DNA of 35,176 bases from Akkermansia muciniphila. GTDB taxonomy: Bacteria; Verrucomicrobiota; Verrucomicrobiia; Limisphaerales; SIAT01. Positions 14,300-22,819 of the stretch are shown here, piece by piece. Position 1 is the stretch's first letter; every line of letters starts with the position of its first letter. The notes beneath the pieces are model-generated. The model saw only the letters and a program-made list of their open reading frames with translations. It did no database searches and was not told the DNA's origin. The stretch lies in assembly GCA_945860945.1 (NCBI GenBank), contig CAMASG010000024.1, forward strand, positions 1-35,176, in the 5' to 3' direction. The position numbers were made by a program, and so were the translations under genes.

Positions 14300-16780
14300 A
14301 TGACGGAATTTTTCCTCAAACTTCTCGGTGTGAAAGTGGACACGGCGACGCAAATCGCCGGCGCGTCGGTCGCCTTCCACGGCGGCGGCATCGCGCCCGG
14401 TTGGCTGGTGCTGGCCGCGTTGTTCCTCGCTGCGCTCACGTGGTGGAGCTACCGCCTCGTGCCCGAGAGTCTCACTCCCGTGCGCAAAGCGGCGCTGATG
14501 ACGCTACGCGGACTTTTCCTCGGACTGCTGCTCGTGCTGCTGCTGCGGCCGGTACTGGCATTCACTGTCGAGGGCAGCATTCGCCGCTCGTTGCTGATTC
14601 TCGTGGACGGCAGTTCGAGCATGCAGATCCGCGATCCGCGCGTGAACGTGGACGATCTCAAACGCGCGGCGCTCGTTCGCGGTGCGCTCAACGCGACGAA
14701 TGGTCTCACGCAAATTCTCCCCGCCGGTCGCACGAAGGAATTTGACCAGAGCATGCGGCTCGACCTCGTCAAGGCCGCGTTCCGCAACGAGCAACTTGAT
14801 TTGCTTCCGCGTCTCGACGAGCAGTTTGATCTCGTGCCGTTCAGTTTCGGCCAGCGCGTCACCGAGTTGCCGCGCGAGAAGGCCGGCCAGGCGCCCGTGA
14901 AGGAAGGCGAGCCCGAGGCCGCGCCGCAAAAGCGTCTCAAAGCCAAGCCGCAAGATTTTCTCTGGGTGGACAAGCTCGATGCGCAAAGCCCCGGCACCGC
15001 GCTGGGCGACGCGATGCGCGAGGTGCTCCAGCGCAAACGCGGTCAGCCGCTCGCGGGCGTGGTGCTCGCCACGGATGGCGCGAACAATCTCGGCAGTCAT
15101 CCGCGCGATGTCGCTGCGCAGCTTCGCGAAGCCGGCGTGCCGCTTTTCATCTACGGCATCGGCATCACCGCGCCGCGCGATATTATTGTGGCGAACATTT
15201 TCGCGCCCGAGATCAGCTTCGCGCGGGACGAGGTAGAGGTGAAAGTGCGCGTCCGTTCGCAGGGTCTCGCCGGCGAATCGGCGAAGGTTCAATTGAAGCT
15301 CGGTGAAACGCTCGTGGCCGAGGCGCCGGTGAATTTCGCCGGTGACGGCGAGCAGCTCGTCACGCTCCGTTTCACGCCGGACAAGGTCGGCGAGTTCGAT
15401 CTCACCGCCAGCATCGAGGCGCGTGATGACGAGACGGTGAAGGACAATAACAGCCGCACGCACCACATCCGCGTCATCGACGCGAAGATCAAAGTGTTGC
15501 TGGTGGAGCAATCTCCGCGCTGGGAGTTCCGTTATTTGCAGGCGATGCTGATCCGCGACCGCCGTATCGAGCTGAAGACGCTGTTGATGGAAGGCGACCC
15601 GGCCCTCGCGCGTGGCGAGGATTCGCCCTATCTCGAGGCGTTTCCGGCGCGGAAGGAAGATTTGTTCAAGTACGACGTGATTCTTTTCGGCGACGTGGAT
15701 CCGAAGGGTCTCACCAACCAGCAGTTCGAGAATCTGAACGAGTTCGTCTCGCGCTTCGGCGGCGCGTTCGTGATGGTCGCGGGCCGGCGCTTCGCTCCGC
15801 ACGCGTATCGCAACACCGTCCTCGAGCGTCTGTTGCCGGTTGAGTTCGATTCCACGCTCAGCGCGTCGGCCGGTGTTGACGGCATCTTCGACAAGCCGAT
15901 TCGCCTCGAGCTGACCGGTCGCGGCAAGGAGAGCTCGATGCTCCGCCTCTCTGACAAGGACGATGAAAATCTCGCGCTTTGGCGCAAGCTGCCGCCGGTG
16001 TATTGGGTGGCGAAAGTCACGCGAGCGAAGCCTGCCGCCGAGGTTTTGCTGGTCGATCCCGATCCGGTGAAAGAGACGCGCTTTGGAAAAATGCCTGTGG
16101 TCGCGCAGCAGCAGTATGGTCTCGGTCAGGTGCTGTACATCGGCACGGATAACACATGGCGCTGGCGCAAAAATGTCGGCGACCAATATTACACCGCGCT
16201 GTGGGGCCAGGTCTCGCAGCGGATGGCGATTCAGCGGTTGATGGGCGCGAGCAAGCGCACACAGCTTTCCGCCGATCGGCAGAACTTTGTCACCGGCGAA
16301 CGCGTCGGTATTTACGCGCGTCTTTACTCCGTCGGTTTCGAGCCGGTGCAGGAACCGGTGATGAAAGGCGTGTACGTGCAGCGCGGCACCGAGCAGACGG
16401 CTGAAGTGCAGCTCAAGCCGGTGCCCGAGCAGCCGGGCCTTTATCGCGGTGAATTCATCGCGCCCTCGGCAGGCTTCTACAAATTCCACGTTGAGCAGGA
16501 TCCCGAGACGAAGCTCGATTTCAACGTGACCGAGCCGAAGTACGAGCTTGGCGAGACGGCGATGAACGAGCCGCTTCTGCGCGACCTCGCGGCATCCACC
16601 GGCGGCGCGTTCCTGCGCGAAGAAGATTTACACCGCCTGCCCGCGCTCGTCGGCCAGAAGATCGAACGTCTTCGCTCCAGCCTCGAGGTCGAGCTGTGGA
16701 GCTCGCCGCTTTATTTCCTGCTGATTCTTCTCGTCGTGAGCGCCGAGTGGATTCTGCGCAAAGTCTCGTATCTGAAATGA
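14300..16780 (+). CDS. Membrane vWA / glutamine-amidotransferase-like protein
   Basis: An 826-residue membrane protein. Hydrophobic segments lie at about 34-50 and 70-86. They are followed by a vWA domain whose MIDAS motif is LVDGSSSM (DGSSS 103-107); GVVLATDGANN supplies the later strand. A beta-sandwich region (VKVRVRSQGLAGESAKVQL) leads into a GATase-1-like domain (KVLLVEQSPRWEFRYLQAML ... YDVILFGDVDPKGL ... FGGAFVMVAGRRF). That domain lacks an obvious catalytic Cys-His-Glu set and is probably non-enzymatic. A final transmembrane helix (YFLLILLVVSAEWIL) lies at the C-terminus. This is a paralogue-like partner of the preceding BatA-like protein; such tandem pairs are common in MoxR operons of PVC bacteria. 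Its stop overlaps the next start as ATGA at 16777-16780. Confidence 0.88.
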   Translation: MTEFFLKLLGVKVDTATQIAGASVAFHGGGIAPGWLVLAALFLAALTWWSYRLVPESLTPVRKAALMTLRGLFLGLLLVLLLRPVLAFTVEGSIRRSLLILVDGSSSMQIRDPRVNVDDLKRAALVRGALNATNGLTQILPAGRTKEFDQSMRLDLVKAAFRNEQLDLLPRLDEQFDLVPFSFGQRVTELPREKAGQAPVKEGEPEAAPQKRLKAKPQDFLWVDKLDAQSPGTALGDAMREVLQRKRGQPLAGVVLATDGANNLGSHPRDVAAQLREAGVPLFIYGIGITAPRDIIVANIFAPEISFARDEVEVKVRVRSQGLAGESAKVQLKLGETLVAEAPVNFAGDGEQLVTLRFTPDKVGEFDLTASIEARDDETVKDNNSRTHHIRVIDAKIKVLLVEQSPRWEFRYLQAMLIRDRRIELKTLLMEGDPALARGEDSPYLEAFPARKEDLFKYDVILFGDVDPKGLTNQQFENLNEFVSRFGGAFVMVAGRRFAPHAYRNTVLERLLPVEFDSTLSASAGVDGIFDKPIRLELTGRGKESSMLRLSDKDDENLALWRKLPPVYWVAKVTRAKPAAEVLLVDPDPVKETRFGKMPVVAQQQYGLGQVLYIGTDNTWRWRKNVGDQYYTALWGQVSQRMAIQRLMGASKRTQLSADRQNFVTGERVGIYARLYSVGFEPVQEPVMKGVYVQRGTEQTAEVQLKPVPEQPGLYRGEFIAPSAGFYKFHVEQDPETKLDFNVTEPKYELGETAMNEPLLRDLAASTGGAFLREEDLHRLPALVGQKIERLRSSLEVELWSSPLYFLLILLVVSAEWILRKVSYLK

Positions 16781-18450
16781 GCACCGGCAACGCCAACCAA
16801 TCCGTCGCGCCCAGCGCACTGCTGCACGAGAAACTCGCCGGCGTTCGTGCGAAGATTTTGACCGTGACCGCCGGCAGCGGTGTGTCGCTCGCGCTGATTC
16901 TCGTCACGGGCCTCCTCGCAGGCGGGATGCTCGCCGACTGGCTGCTCGATTTGCCGCTGGCCGTGCGCGCGGCGTTGCTCGCGCTGAACGCGAGCGTGCT
17001 CGGCTACATTCTTTTCCGCGATGTCATCACGCCGATCATCCGCCGTCCCGACGACAACACGGTGGCGCTGCTCGTGGAGCGCGCGTTACCGCAGTTCCGT
17101 TCGCGCCTGATTGCTGCGCTCCAGCTCACACAACCGCAGGCGATTCCCGCCGGCGCATCACCGGTGCTGGTGGCGGAACTGGTGCGCGAAACCGAAACGA
17201 TGGCGCGGCCGATTCCTTTTGGTGACGTGATTAATGCCGTCCGTTTCGTGAAGCTCGCTCTCGCGGCGCTCATTTTACTCGGCGGCGGCGTTTACGGTTA
17301 TCGCTCACTCGGCGACGACGCGAACGATTTGCTCAAGCGCGCTTTTCTTTCACAAGACACGGCGGTGCCGCGCAAAACCCGTGTGGCGTTGGTCGGCGGC
17401 GACCGCATCGTGCCCGCGGGCGAAGCCGTGACGATTGAAGCTGATGCGCGTGGCTTGGTGCCGGACACCGGCAAGCTCGTGGTGAAATACGCCTCGGGCC
17501 GCAGCGCGGAATATCCGATGACGCGCACGAACGGGATGCGTTTTATTCGCACGCTCGACGGGGTGCAGGAGTCGTTCGCGTTTACCGTGAAGCTGAACGA
17601 CGGCCAAAGTAAGTCGGCCAAAGTCGAGGCGGTTCCGCGGCCAGGCATCGCCGGCATCGAGGCGGTGCAGGATTTCCCGAAATACACGGAACTCGGCTCG
17701 GTGAAGCGTTCGATGGGCGATCTGACGTTGCTCGCCGGCAGCGTGCTGAAATTGAAAGTGACGCCGAGCAAGGAAGTGACGCAGGCCGAGGTGCGGCTCT
17801 TCGGCACGACCACGACGAACACGCTGGCGATGAAAATCGACGTCAAGGCGGGTGCTCTGACCGCGGAGATTCCTGTCCCGAAGGAGGAGTTCAGCGGATT
17901 CAGCATCCATCTCGTGGACAAGCACGCCATTGCCTCGAAGGACGAGGCGGTCTATCGCGTGGACGTGCTGCCGGACAAGGCGCCGACCGTGCGCATCACT
18001 TATCCCGACCGCAAAGAAGAGTTGATCACCCAGCGCGCGCGACTGCTGCTCGCATTCGAGGCGTTGGATGATTTCGCCATCGCCAAAGTCCGTCTCGCCT
18101 TCTCGGTGGATGGCGGGGCGACGCGCTCGATCCCGCTCGACATCGGCCGTCCCGAACGCGCGCTGCGGCATCGTTACGAGTGGAACGTGGGCAAACTCAC
18201 GCCGCTCGTGCCCGAGGGCAGCATGATGGAGTATTGGATTGAGGTTGAGGACAACAACGACGTGACCGGACCGGGAGTGGCGTCCAGCGCGCGCTTCGCG
18301 GCCAAAGTGGTGAGCGACGCCGAGAAACGCGCTGATTTGCTCAACCGTGCGGGTGATTTCTTGGGCAGCATCAGCGACGTGGCGAACGATCAGGAAAAGC
18401 TGAACCAGCGCCTCGGAACGTTGATCCGAGAAAAGGCTGAACAAAAGTAG
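16777..18450 (+). CDS. DUF4175-like membrane protein
   Basis: A 557-residue protein resembling the N-terminal half of the DUF4175 family found in MoxR/vWA operons. Two transmembrane segments lie at about residues 32-52 and 60-80. They are followed by the family-like motif RPDDNTVALLVERALPQF, where the protein binds or organises itself at the membrane, and then a long beta-rich extracytoplasmic part. The start is the ATG at 16777, in ATGA overlap with the preceding stop. An upstream in-frame start at 16696 would be buried in the previous gene. Classical DUF4175 proteins are longer and carry a Gln-rich coiled coil at the C-terminus. Here that part seems to be the separate next gene, so this could be a split version. 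Confidence 0.8.
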   Translation: MSTGNANQSVAPSALLHEKLAGVRAKILTVTAGSGVSLALILVTGLLAGGMLADWLLDLPLAVRAALLALNASVLGYILFRDVITPIIRRPDDNTVALLVERALPQFRSRLIAALQLTQPQAIPAGASPVLVAELVRETETMARPIPFGDVINAVRFVKLALAALILLGGGVYGYRSLGDDANDLLKRAFLSQDTAVPRKTRVALVGGDRIVPAGEAVTIEADARGLVPDTGKLVVKYASGRSAEYPMTRTNGMRFIRTLDGVQESFAFTVKLNDGQSKSAKVEAVPRPGIAGIEAVQDFPKYTELGSVKRSMGDLTLLAGSVLKLKVTPSKEVTQAEVRLFGTTTTNTLAMKIDVKAGALTAEIPVPKEEFSGFSIHLVDKHAIASKDEAVYRVDVLPDKAPTVRITYPDRKEELITQRARLLLAFEALDDFAIAKVRLAFSVDGGATRSIPLDIGRPERALRHRYEWNVGKLTPLVPEGSMMEYWIEVEDNNDVTGPGVASSARFAAKVVSDAEKRADLLNRAGDFLGSISDVANDQEKLNQRLGTLIREKAEQK

Positions 18451-18455
18451 AGGGT

Positions 18456-18470
18456 GGCCGTCGAACGGCC
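18456..18470 (+). terminator. Hairpin between the DUF4175-like and coiled-coil genes (attenuator or weak terminator)
   Basis: GGCCGT (18456-18461), loop CGA, ACGGCC (18465-18470), just after the stop at 18450. No T tract follows, so a full intrinsic terminator is unlikely. It may instead be an mRNA-stabilising or attenuating hairpin inside the operon. Confidence 0.3.
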
Positions 18471-18572
18471 GTCTAATTCATTGCGTGTGAAGGAGGTTTT
18501 TGTTACTTTCGCGCGTAATCCGGTTTTGAAAGCAGTTGTCAGAACGCAACCGAACCAAAAAAAGGTCAGGCT

Positions 18573-21500
18573 ATGAAGAAACTGATACTCGGAATACTCG
18601 TCGCATTCGCCCCGCTGGCGTTCGCTGTGCCGCTCGAAACTCCCACCGATCGCCTGCTTCAGCAGGAGGTCAAGCAGGAGCAGATCCGCACTACGACTGA
18701 CCGCGTCGGCAAGCTGCTCTCCAGCGTCATCGAGGAATACGAGCGCAACGGGCTCACCGGCGACGACGTCGAGATTCTCAAAGCCATCCGCGGCGTGCTC
18801 GGCAAACTTTCCGAGAAAGAGATTCAGCGCGTGGTCGAGTTGCTCCGTGCCGCGCGCAACGACAAAGACGACGGCGCTGTGAACCGCCGCATCGTGGACG
18901 CTTTCACCGGCCAGAAGGGCATCGTCGTCCAGCTCCGCCAGCTCCTGCTCGAGTATCAGCGTCAACAGGCGCTCCACCAGCTCTCGCTTCGTTTCGCCGC
19001 TCTGGCTGTTCGCCAAAACGCCAACCTCAAAGAAGGCGTCGGTCTCGAATCCACCGGTCGCGTTGGTTCCGGTCGCTTCACGGAGTCCTTCAAAATTTCG
19101 ATGCAGCTTCAGGAATCCGAGCAGGGCGCGCTCGGCGACGAGGCGAAGATTCTCATGGCGAAGCTCGAGAAGCTTTCCAAGGAAGTGGACCCGAACATCG
19201 AAGTCCGCCCGCGTCTCGCGTTGCAGAAATCCAACGACGGCCGTTTCCTGCCGACGATGGATTCGGCCACCGGCGATCTCAAGCAGCAGAACCTCCTCTC
19301 CGCCGCTGGCAACGAGAAGAAGGCCCGCGACTTGATGCTCGATCTCTCCAAGCTCCTCGCCGCCGCTCGCGACAAGGGCGAGATCATCCGCCAAGCGCTC
19401 CGTGATTTGGAGAAGGCCATCGTTGATCAGAAGCAGGTGATGGAGGAGACCAAGAACATCGAGAAGACCACGGACACTGTTGAGGCCGAGAAGAAGCAGG
19501 GTGATCTCGTGGATCGCACCGACTCCATCCGTGAAGACCTTCAGACCGTTGCTCCGAAGGCTTCCGAAGATCTCAAGACCGCGACTGACAAACAGCAGGA
19601 GGCTCGCGCCGTCATCGCCGACAAGACCAAGCCCACGCAACAGAAGACCACCGTCGCGCCGGAGAAGCAGCAGCAGGCGCTCGTGAAGATGGAAGAGGCC
19701 AAGCAGGCGTTGCAGGAGCAACTCGCCAAGCTTCAAACCGACAAGCCGAAGGACAAGATTGCCGCGGCCAAAGAACTGCAGAAGCAAGTCCGTGATTTGA
19801 TCGAGGCCGAGAAGAAGATTAAGGAAGACGCCGCCAAGGCCGAGAAAAACGACAAGCCCGAGACCAAAGATTCCGCTCTGAAAGAGCAGGCTCCCAAACA
19901 GGCCGACACTAAAGCCCAAACGCAGGAAGCCCAAAAGCAGGCGGCTGAGACGGCTCCCGAAGCCGCGGAGTCCATCGCTGAAGCTGCCAAGCAGATGAAG
20001 AAGTCCGAGGACAAACTCGCCGAGGCGAAGAATTCCCCCGAAGCCCAGCAGGCCGCCATCGATGCCCTCAACAAAGCCGACCAGCAGCTCGGCCAGCAAA
20101 TCGCGCAGTTGGAAAAAGCGAAGGAAGAGATGGCTAAGCTCAAGGAGCTCGGCCAGAAAATCAGCAAGCTGATTGAAGACCAGCAGAAGGTTCAGATGGA
20201 TACCGCCAAGACCGCCGAGAAACAAAAGGCGGCGGACGCGGCCAAGCCCGAGAACAACGCTGGCAAACCGGAGAACACCGCGAAGCCCGAGAATAATCCG
20301 AGCAAACCCGAAAACAATCCTGCCAAGCCAGAGAATGCCGGTAAGCCGGAGGCTGCTGGAAAACCGGAGGCCAACGCGCCGGAGACGGCCAAGGAAAACG
20401 CCGCGAATGCCAAGGCGCAAGCTGAAGTTGCGAAGGAAACGGGTGATGCCAAAGCCGACGCGGAGAAGGCCAACGCCCCCGAAGCCGCAGCCAAAGCCCT
20501 CGAAGCCGCGAAGAAGAACATGGAAGTCGCCAAAGGGCAGCTCGACAAGCCCAACGCCCAAGCCGCTCGCGAGCCACAGGCGCAGGCTATCGCTGATTTG
20601 CAGGCTGCCAAGAAGGCCGTGGACCAGCAGGCCGCCCAACTCGCTTCCGAGCTCGGCCAACCGCAGGGCAACAATCAGGAGGCGATGGCCAAGGCCGCCG
20701 CTGCCATCGATCAGGCTCAGCAGGAACTCAATCAGGCTATGGCCAAGCTCCAGCCGCAGGCTGGTCTCGCCGAGCAGTTGATGCAGAAGCAGCAGCAGAT
20801 TGCGAAGGCTCTTGCCGAGGTTGCCAAAGATGCACCGGCCGAAGCGCCCGTTCAGCAAGCGAAGCAAGCCGCTGCGCAAGCTGCACAGCAACTCGCTGAG
20901 AACAATATTCCGGCCGCGATTGAGAGCATGAAGAAGGCTCAGAAGGGCATCGAGGCCGCCCAGCCTGCCGGTGAGAAGCCGCCGGGACAGGGTGAAAAAC
21001 CACCTGGCCAAGGTGAGAAACCTCCCGGTCAGGGCGAAAAGCCGCCGGGACAGGGAGAGAAGCCCCCAGGCCAAGGTGAAGGTCAGGGCGAAGCTCCGCC
21101 GTCGCTCCCGCAGCTCGGCAAGATGCAGGCCGAGGCCGTCCAGATGGCTCAGCAATTGGCCGCGATGAACGCTTCGCCCGCTGCGCAGCCGCTCGAAAAC
21201 GCCGCCGCTCTTATTGCCCCGCTCGCCGCTGGTGCGCAGCCGTTGCCTGCCGCCGCTCAGCAAGCCCTTCAGCAGGCGCAGCAGGCGCTCGCGAATGCCG
21301 CTGCGCAAGCCGCTGCTAACGCTCCGATGCCAGCGCAGGCGAACGCCGCTGCCGCGCAGCAAGCGCTCGCACAGGCCGCCGCCGCTCTCGCTCTCGCTCA
21401 AGGCGGAGTCGGCACGCCGGAATTGGCCCAGGGTCAGGGTCAACAGCCCGGCCAACAACCCGGTCAGGGTCAGCAGCCCGGTCAGGGACAAGGTCAAGGT

Positions 21501-21761
21501 CAGGGCCAGCAACCCGGACAGCAACCCGGTCAGGGTGAACCCGCGCCGAAAGGCACCGGCGACATCGGTAACTGGGCTGGTTCGGGTGGTGCTGATGGCC
21601 CGCGCCGCAACAACGTGAAAGGTCAGTCCACCTTCATCAATCTGCCCAAGCGCGATCGCAGCGCGATTCTCCAGTCGCAGGGTGAAAAATATCCGGAAGA
21701 ATACGGCCCGCTCGTCGAGCAGTTCCTCCGCAACCTGTCCGAGTCGGGCAACCGGAAGTGA
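18573..21761 (+). CDS. Exported giant Ala/Gln/Lys-rich coiled-coil protein with heptad linkers and conserved C-terminal tail
   Basis: A 1062-residue protein starting with a signal peptide (MKKLILGILVAFAPLAFAVP). Most of residues 40-950 is Ala/Lys/Glu/Gln-rich and predicted coiled coil. Low-complexity linkers break it: KPEN-type repeats (from residue 558, nt 20244-20371), five GEKPPGQ heptads (from residue 800, nt 20970-21074), and QPGQ/GQGQ runs (nt 21433-21540). The non-repetitive tail LPKRDRSAILQSQGEKYPEEYG continues to VEQFLRNL. It resembles the conserved C-terminal motif found at the end of DUF4175-type proteins in PVC MoxR operons. Inference: it is the detached C-terminal half of the DUF4175 module, acting as a long periplasmic strut or scaffold. 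Spacing to the preceding gene is 122 bases. Its last bases overlap an alternative GTG start of the next gene. Confidence 0.85.
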   Translation: MKKLILGILVAFAPLAFAVPLETPTDRLLQQEVKQEQIRTTTDRVGKLLSSVIEEYERNGLTGDDVEILKAIRGVLGKLSEKEIQRVVELLRAARNDKDDGAVNRRIVDAFTGQKGIVVQLRQLLLEYQRQQALHQLSLRFAALAVRQNANLKEGVGLESTGRVGSGRFTESFKISMQLQESEQGALGDEAKILMAKLEKLSKEVDPNIEVRPRLALQKSNDGRFLPTMDSATGDLKQQNLLSAAGNEKKARDLMLDLSKLLAAARDKGEIIRQALRDLEKAIVDQKQVMEETKNIEKTTDTVEAEKKQGDLVDRTDSIREDLQTVAPKASEDLKTATDKQQEARAVIADKTKPTQQKTTVAPEKQQQALVKMEEAKQALQEQLAKLQTDKPKDKIAAAKELQKQVRDLIEAEKKIKEDAAKAEKNDKPETKDSALKEQAPKQADTKAQTQEAQKQAAETAPEAAESIAEAAKQMKKSEDKLAEAKNSPEAQQAAIDALNKADQQLGQQIAQLEKAKEEMAKLKELGQKISKLIEDQQKVQMDTAKTAEKQKAADAAKPENNAGKPENTAKPENNPSKPENNPAKPENAGKPEAAGKPEANAPETAKENAANAKAQAEVAKETGDAKADAEKANAPEAAAKALEAAKKNMEVAKGQLDKPNAQAAREPQAQAIADLQAAKKAVDQQAAQLASELGQPQGNNQEAMAKAAAAIDQAQQELNQAMAKLQPQAGLAEQLMQKQQQIAKALAEVAKDAPAEAPVQQAKQAAAQAAQQLAENNIPAAIESMKKAQKGIEAAQPAGEKPPGQGEKPPGQGEKPPGQGEKPPGQGEKPPGQGEGQGEAPPSLPQLGKMQAEAVQMAQQLAAMNASPAAQPLENAAALIAPLAAGAQPLPAAAQQALQQAQQALANAAAQAAANAPMPAQANAAAAQQALAQAAAALALAQGGVGTPELAQGQGQQPGQQPGQGQQPGQGQGQGQGQQPGQQPGQGEPAPKGTGDIGNWAGSGGADGPRRNNVKGQSTFINLPKRDRSAILQSQGEKYPEEYGPLVEQFLRNLSESGNRK
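20970..21074 (+). repeat. Five GEKPPGQ heptads with synonymously diverged codons
   Basis: Five consecutive 21-base units each encode GEKPPGQ, but third positions differ between copies (for example ccgccggga, ccacctggc, cctcccggt). The protein sequence is kept while the DNA drifts, which indicates an older repeat under selection at the amino-acid level. Confidence 0.9.
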
Positions 21762-21766
21762 CGTTT

Positions 21767-22807
21767 ATGACTCGGTTGTTCCCTCTCGTTACCGCGTTCT
21801 GCGCGGTGTTCGCCACTGTGTCGATTGCCGCGCCCGGCGCGGGTCCCGCTGCCAAGCGCGACACTGTCGTGGTGGATGACAAGACTGAAGTGGTCATCAA
21901 AGGCGCGCTCAAGTGGCTCGCTGCGAGCCAAAAGGCCAACGGTTCTTGGGCCACGAGCGGCGAAGAGCAGGCGCACCCTGTCGCTATCACGGCTTACACG
22001 TTGATGGCTTTCCAATCTGCTGGCCACCTACCCGGTGAGGGTGAATATGGAAAACAGGTTGCAGCCGGATTGCAGTATCTCCTCGACCAGATGACCACCG
22101 AGGGCATCTACGGCCAGCGCCCTAGCGGTCAGTACATGTACACCCACGGCATCGCGACCATCGCGCTCGCCGAGTTGTACGGGCAGACGCGCTCGCCGGT
22201 CATCCGCCAGAAGCTCGACCGCGCCATCAAGCTCATCATTAGCAGTCAGAACGACGAGGGCGGTTGGCGCTATCGTCCCATCGCGAAAGATGCCGACATG
22301 TCGGTGACCGTGCTGCAGGTCGTCGCATTGCGCGCCGCGAAGAATTCCGGCATCGAGGTTCCGCAGAAGACGATTGATGATGCAGTGAAGTACGTGAAGG
22401 CTTGTTATCACGCCGGCAGCGGCGGCTTCGGCTATCAACCCAGCGGGAGTCCCGGTTTCGCGCGCACGTCGGCGGCGATTTATTCGCTGCAGGTCTGCGG
22501 CCTCTATGATGACCCGATGGTGAAGGCCGGTTCTGATTACATCTTCAAGAACGGTCGTGAAGAACAGGAATGGTACGTGTACGGCAACTTCTACGCCGCG
22601 CCCGCGCAGTACATGATCGGTGGCGAGACATGGGAGAAATGGTACGCGCTGATGAAAGAGGGATTGATCAAGTCTGCCAAGAAAGACGGCGATAACTACT
22701 CGTGGGAATCGAAAGGCCGCGGCGGTGTCGGGCCGGTGTACACCACCGCTGTCTTCACGATGATCCTCTCGATGCCCTACCATTATCTCCCGCTCTATCA
22801 GCGGTGA
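21767..22807 (+). CDS. Exported alpha/alpha-toroid protein (prenyltransferase/squalene-oxidase repeat)
   Basis: A 346-residue protein with a signal peptide (MTRLFPLVTAFCAVFATVSI, then AAPGA). The mature part has repeated helical-barrel motifs of the prenyltransferase/squalene-hopene-cyclase superfamily: QKANGSW (55-61), SQNDEGGWRY, GSGGFGYQPSG and RTSAAIYSLQ. No DXDD cyclase motif and no metal-binding set of a prenyltransferase is visible, so it is probably a structural or binding toroid, like the complement-type thioester/alpha-2-macroglobulin TED fold, but without a CGEQ thioester. The ATG at 21767 is preferred over the GTG at 21758 because GGAAG (21754-21758) sits eight bases before it. 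Toroid proteins of this kind recur beside MoxR/vWA operons in PVC bacteria. Confidence 0.85.
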   Translation: MTRLFPLVTAFCAVFATVSIAAPGAGPAAKRDTVVVDDKTEVVIKGALKWLAASQKANGSWATSGEEQAHPVAITAYTLMAFQSAGHLPGEGEYGKQVAAGLQYLLDQMTTEGIYGQRPSGQYMYTHGIATIALAELYGQTRSPVIRQKLDRAIKLIISSQNDEGGWRYRPIAKDADMSVTVLQVVALRAAKNSGIEVPQKTIDDAVKYVKACYHAGSGGFGYQPSGSPGFARTSAAIYSLQVCGLYDDPMVKAGSDYIFKNGREEQEWYVYGNFYAAPAQYMIGGETWEKWYALMKEGLIKSAKKDGDNYSWESKGRGGVGPVYTTAVFTMILSMPYHYLPLYQR

Positions 22808-22819
22808 GTTGCCTCTCGG

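Noticed and set aside
18390-21524. Open minus-strand frame of 1044 codons, Leu/Gly-rich
   Set aside because: It is the antisense shadow of the coiled-coil gene. Its Leu/Gly/Arg composition is the reverse reading of Gln/Lys/Ala codons, while the plus-strand product has a signal peptide, heptads and a conserved tail.
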